Under the pieces are notes generated by a model, which ran no database searches, had not been told where the DNA came from, and saw only the letters and a program-made list of their open reading frames with translations. A stretch of 64,000 nucleotides of DNA from Morchella semilibera (lineage: Eukaryota > Ascomycota > Pezizomycetes > Pezizales > Morchellaceae), in the NCBI GenBank assembly GCA_009192285.1, contig WBVU01000010.1, forward strand, positions 1,238,111 to 1,302,110, read 5' to 3'. Both the position numbers and the translations under genes were made by a program. This document shows positions 59,676 to 64,000 of this stretch, piece after piece; the stretch's first letter is position 1; each line of letters begins with the position of its first letter.

Positions 59676-60010
59676 CGGTCCACAAGGCTAGTACTCGAGG
59701 CGAGCAGAAGCAAATGCCTCGAGATGCCCCCGCCATTTAAGGGTGGGATTCCTTTTTTCTGCTCGAGCAATGAGATCTTATGCCTCGAGGTGTTTGAGGC
59801 AACCAAGGCAAATACGTACTATTGATATAATGCTTCTCCCAAGACAGGCCAAGGTGCTGATAATCTTATAATTGTTCTGAGGTCCTATATGTATATAATA
59901 ATATTATTATTACCTAAACATCGAGCTGCTCGCCTCGTAGACTCCTGTGCCTTGGGTTACCTCGGGGCGGGGCCTCGATCGAGCGGGAACACCTCGTGGG
60001 CTACACTAGA
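59676..60010. repeat. CTCGAG-rich element with short inverted repeat
   Basis: A perfect 12-base inverted repeat, CGAGGCGAGCAG (59696-59707) and its complement (59936-59947), bounds an interval with repeated CCTCGAG/CTCGAGG words and an AT palindrome near 59899-59914. It could be a small non-autonomous DNA element. No target-site duplication was established. Confidence 0.4.
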
Positions 60011-60889
60011 GCCTTAGCCTATTATAAGTTTAATGATAAGAATCGAGTCTAATTAGTGACCTATGTAGTTAGTTGGGAATTGCTAATTACTTAGAGCGTC
60101 TATGATAGTCTGTTGTACAATTGATAATGGACGGGAGACAAGACCAGAAATTTTTTGGATTGTTTTGTTTTCCCCATCTCATGATGCCACAGTCTTTAGC
60201 CTATTCTGGAATAGTGTGCATCATTTACCATCACTCGAAGATCTCATCATGTAGGCTGTTGATATTGTTAAGTCATTATTTATGTATGCGGATTGCAATT
60301 GTTGGTAACGTTCACATTCGGGCGGCAAATGTGTCAGAAGCACATGGTAGTAAATTACATATACATGTATTTTTACAGTGGTATAAACACTGGATTTTAG
60401 TCCTTGCGCCGGCGCCACGATAGTCCATTGCCTGTTTTCACGACCGGGAGCTGGCAGTCAGCTTTTACTCGGTAGTAAACCTAACCCTCACCCACGAACC
60501 TCTTTGCTATGTATATCACTACGCTGTCGGGGCCTAACATGTACACCAGTACACCCCCCAACCACCTTCCACCGGTGATATAAACACTGGATCTTGGGCT
60601 TTTTTCTGTGCTATACCGCAGTAATTCGTCTCGGTGGACGGTTACACAGTCGTCGAAGTTGCCTTTTACAGCGCGTATGGGGGAAGATTGGGGGGCGTTT
60701 GTAAGACAAACGACTAGAACAAGTAATTTCAGTGTCAATATGAGTGTCCTCTGAGACGAATTAATGCGGTACTACATAAGTAAATGCTCAATTATTTATA
60801 TCAAAGCTTATGAAAATTCCCCACGGGTGATGAAACACTTGCTGCTGGCAGACCATGTACATTATTGGCACATTTACTGCGCGCCCTTA

Positions 60890-61660
60890 TATATATGGTG
60901 TGGTAAATGTGTCAAAAGTAATTTTGCCAACGGTGGTGAAAATAATACCAACATTTATACCTTAAAATGGATAAAAGCACAGACTTTTGGCCAGAGAGAG
61001 AGAGAGAGGAATTCAATATAATAAACATTTTTGTGCCACGCGGTGGGGAGAACACATTCACCACTGGTGGGCAGGTAATTTTACCAACCTCGGTGGGAGC
61101 TTATAAGTGTGGCATTAATCCTTGAAATATTCACAAATGTAGCGCATAAAAGACTGAAACTTTAGCATTTATACGGCACAAAGAACTGAAATTCAGCACT
61201 AATACCACCGGTGGTAAATAGTTTATCAACCGTTGGTGAAATTACTTTTGACACGTTTACCGCTCCATACTTATATACATGTATATATAAAACATGCAAT
61301 GTATCTACATGTATTATACATGTACCCCGCCCAAAAAATGTCCACAATGAAACCCTATGTGATCGATATATACATGTACAGCCGCTCTGCAAAAGTGTTC
61401 GTGGTTCCGATTTTGGGGCGAGGCATTTCCCCACCAAAAACCCTAAGACCACACTTTCCCAGTGACTAATAGCACCTAGAATTAATAAAGGGTAAGATCA
61501 TAACCTGCCTTCTTTTATATGAACTATATATTGGCATTATATAGCCCCTTTTGGCCAAAATATCTGTGTTTTTATCCATTTTAACGTATAAATACTGGTA
61601 TCATGTTCACCACCGTTCGTAAGATTGCTTTTGACACATTTACCGCACCATACACTTTTA
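60890..61660. repeat. Nested inverted-repeat (MITE-like) region
   Basis: An arm at about 60895-60992 (from ATGGTGTGGTAAATGTGTC to TTTTGGCC) is matched in reverse orientation at about 61549-61657 with only scattered changes. A partial third copy lies at about 61200-61275, in the same orientation as the right arm. Units contain CACCGGTGG-like palindromes and AAATGTGTCAAAAG. No transposase frame is present, so a miniature inverted-repeat element or a nest of two is likely. Confidence 0.6.
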
Positions 61661-62955
61661 CTGAGGGGCTCTATATATATAAGCGGCCCAATGTTCTATT
61701 TAGCCAGCGACGAGGAGCTTGAATGATTGTTGGATCTTATATATACATGTAATTATGATCATAAAGTTTATAGTTCGACAAAGCCGTTAAAGTAGATTTC
61801 AACGCAACGTCCTGTTCCCCGCGAATTGATAGTTGAGATATAGAATCGAACGTTTTTTTTTTCGTTAAGGGATAGGATAAGATCATAGATATATTCAACG
61901 GACGAAGAGGACTTGTGGGGATACGACTGAGTTTGATCAAGGTCTTGACACTCATTTTCAAGAACCCAAGAAAAATACATCTACTGACCTACCACCAGTG
62001 TCCGAATGATTATTGTTGAAATACAAGGCCTCTGGCTGTTGTTTCTGGCTGATTCTTGTGTGTTATATAAGAAATGGTTTTTTTATGAGGTTTTACTTCG
62101 TGACGATGATCTATAGCCAGCTGCAGGCGCTGGGCGTAAGAGACATTCGCGAAATCTCTCTCATGCATGGAGGTCATGTGATCGTCAACTTTTGCTGTAA
62201 AATATGTACATATGCCCGGGTAAGTCGTCGCATTACCTTGCATCAAAAAAAAAGAAAGAAAAAAAAGCCAGATCGAACTGGTTTGGAATATTCCTATTGT
62301 ACTCATAGTGCCAGAATTGAAATTCCGCCGATCAACCCCAATTAAGTATCATTTGGTGGTAGAACATTACAAGTAAGCGGCATTTTAATTTTGGCAGAGT
62401 GAGTACTATAGGGATACATGCACAAAAGGATCTCATGCCTTGGTTACTTGAGTGTTTATATATTTGTTAAAGTGTAGGTGGAATATGCGAGGTATTATAA
62501 GTTTGTGCAGGGGCACAGTGAACCAATCAGCCAACAAATTAGGGGATAGCCTACGGGCTGAGCACAGTTAGTGAATCAAACAAAACCAAAATTAAAAGAG
62601 AAGTATGCTTATTGAAGCGAGTGATATGTTATGACTCGTAGAAACATTGAATTGAACTTATTTAACCGACTTAGATTTAGATAACCACTTTTTTTTGTAA
62701 ACTCCTACCATAACCCGATTTACTTTTCAGAGGAATACATTTAAATGTACTTTTGTCATCATACTAATTCATGATCGGATCGTAAATGAGACAATTATCT
62801 AAACACAAATAACGAACTAAGAGACAATAGGGGGGTGGGGGTGGGGGATAGAATATAATAAGAGGGAAACTGGGTTTAGGTCCCTCAGAAGTGCTTTCGT
62901 TAGGAAAAGAAGAAAAAAAGCCGTATTAATGTTCCTCCACAATCAAACTTTTATT

Positions 62956-63969
62956 TTATTGATGCCCATTGACTGGCATGCCGACAGTTGCAGCCATAGC
63001 ATCAGCAGCCAACTTTTTTGCCTCAGCTTCGTGAACCACTCCCTTGATCACATTTTGTTCTTCTGGGCTCAGGCCCTTTGTAAGCCCTTCATAGATCTGA
63101 GGCTGCTGCTGTTGCAGTCCTGTAAAACAATCAGCAAAGGAAAGATCATCCAACTTAAGATGATGTTAAATACCTAACAGTGCGTTCCTGAACAATTGGT
63201 AGGGTTCAATATTGTCCAAAGGAGTCTCCAAGAGAGTCTCCTCCTCAAGATCATCATCATCATCATCCCAATTAGCAGATAAAACACCCCGAGCAGATGC
63301 TTCATTGTTCAAAAACTCCATATATGCACTGCTCTCATCTGGGATGTCAAGCTCATCGGCTAAGAGTTTTTTTATCAGCGAATTACTCGGGAGGATTGAA
63401 CATTAAAGAAGCGTACCATCCTCACCCTCCTTGCCCCATGCTGCCTCGCCTTCCCACTCGTTATCGCTGTCAGTTCCGTAAGAATCATCAAGTGTCAGAC
63501 CCTCTTTCTGAATTTCCTCACGGTTCTTCATAGCCAAGGGCAGCGTCTGAAAGAGTGGTACGATCCCCTGCATCAGCTTCGGCCATCCAGGCTGGATACT
63601 CTGAGGAATCTGGTCTGGCGTAAGTTGGATCAACGCCACAATTGCCACAATAGAAAGCTTCTTGTCGTGGACCCTATTAAAGTGCTCAATATTGGAAAAC
63701 CAGAGGCTGAAGAACTTATTTGTCCAACCGTTCCTCTCGAGAATCTGTAAGGTAGCTGCAGGATTGTAGTAAATACAGTTAATAACCATTTCCATCAAAT
63801 GGATACGATATGATTTGATCTCGTTAGGTGCTGTAAGGCATTGCATGGCAATCTCAACAAATTGAGGCAAGTATTGGTCAGCATGCCCCCGAAGATTTAG
63901 CATAACAGCCTCAGCCAGCTTGCACCCGCAAATGCGGTCCATGGCCCCTAGACGCTCGTTCGTAAAGAT
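62956..63969 (-). CDS. Importin beta-family transport receptor (importin-7/8, Nmd5/Sxm1 type), 3' part
   Basis: Three C-terminal exons are inside the window: 63417-63969, 63174-63359 and 62956-63119. They are joined by introns of 57 and 54 bases. The gene continues beyond base 64000; the intron from 63970 runs off the edge. The sequence FTNERLGAMDRICGCKLAE starts the first visible exon. HEAT-like helices follow, then the acidic tail typical of importin-7/8 (TDSDNEWEGEAAWGKEGEDG, and a run of Asp/Glu around NWDDDDDDLEEE). The end DNIEPYQLFRNALLGLQQQQ leads to a final Ala-rich helix. These receptors carry ribosomal and other basic proteins into the nucleus with Ran. The exact paralogue cannot be decided from the C-terminus alone. 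Confidence 0.88.
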
Positions 63970-64000
63970 CTGGAAGTTTGTTAGAAGCGATAAATACTAG

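Larger units (their letters stand above)
58542..62955. other. Gene-free region rich in inverted repeats
   Basis: No supported gene in 4.4 kb. It holds a CTCGAG-rich inverted-repeat patch (59676-60010), a nested inverted-repeat region (60890-61660) and eight TACATGTA copies (about 59373, 59533, 60360, 61276, 61306, 61317, 61371, 61745). The words ATAAACACTGGAT recur near 60383 and 60582. Confidence 0.55.

Noticed and set aside
1-64000. CRISPR arrays, rRNA genes or bacterial-type operons
   Set aside because: No regularly spaced direct repeats, no rRNA-like blocks, and all genes have fungal structure.

Overview
The window looks like nuclear DNA of a filamentous ascomycete (Pezizomycotina). It has short introns of about 45-110 bases with GTRNGT/CTRAC/YAG signals, ascomycete-type gene families, and long intergenic stretches. 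The low gene density (15 protein genes, two tRNAs, and 5-8 kb gaps) would fit a gene-poor lineage such as the Pezizomycetes, but that is inference from layout only. Gene models were built by hand by joining open frames at splice sites that keep the phase and family homology. For every multi-exon model the exon lengths add up to a whole number of codons.

Layout. 2.2-3.9 kb: secreted GH76 mannosidase (-). 7.7-9.3 kb: membrane-anchored alpha/beta-hydrolase-like protein (+). 12.2-16.9 kb: 11-exon spliceosomal helicase of the Aquarius/Cwf11 family (+). 17.9-30.8 kb is the gene-dense core: 3-hydroxyacyl-CoA dehydrogenase (-), tRNA-His guanylyltransferase THG1 (+), hotdog acyl-CoA thioesterase with a 13-base microexon (-), mitochondrial amidotransferase HER2/GatA (+), tRNA-Ala (-), eIF3g/TIF35 (-), a C2H2 splicing-type zinc-finger protein (+), MCP1 (-) and ETR1 (+). 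31.3 kb: a second identical tRNA-Ala. 32.6-33.3 kb: an F-box-like Cys-rich protein. 36.5-38.3 kb: an intronless 616-residue ORF with an RNase H-like fold. 43.7-44.7 kb: ESCRT-III DID2/CHMP1 (+). 45.9-47.7 kb: a homeodomain transcription factor (-). 56.3-58.5 kb: THO complex subunit Hpr1/THOC1 (-). 63.0 kb to the window edge: the 3' part of an importin-7/8-type gene (-).

Functional links. Six of the seven protein genes between 17.9 and 24.5 kb and between 28.1 and 30.8 kb concern mitochondria or acyl-CoA chemistry: the dehydrogenase, thioesterase, HER2, MCP1, ETR1 and possibly a mitochondrial THG1 form. Three close head-to-head pairs (thioesterase/HER2, TIF35/zinc finger, MCP1/ETR1) share 245-332 bp promoters. 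RNA-processing genes recur as well (Cwf11, the zinc-finger protein, THO).

Unusual signals. The palindrome TACATGTA occurs about 42 times by eye where about one is expected, and always outside coding exons. Long C or G homopolymers sit in the introns of two adjacent genes. Two near-perfect hairpins lie at 31.6 and 34.3 kb. A nested inverted-repeat region lies at 60.9-61.7 kb, and a diverged SINE-like repeat is present in two copies.
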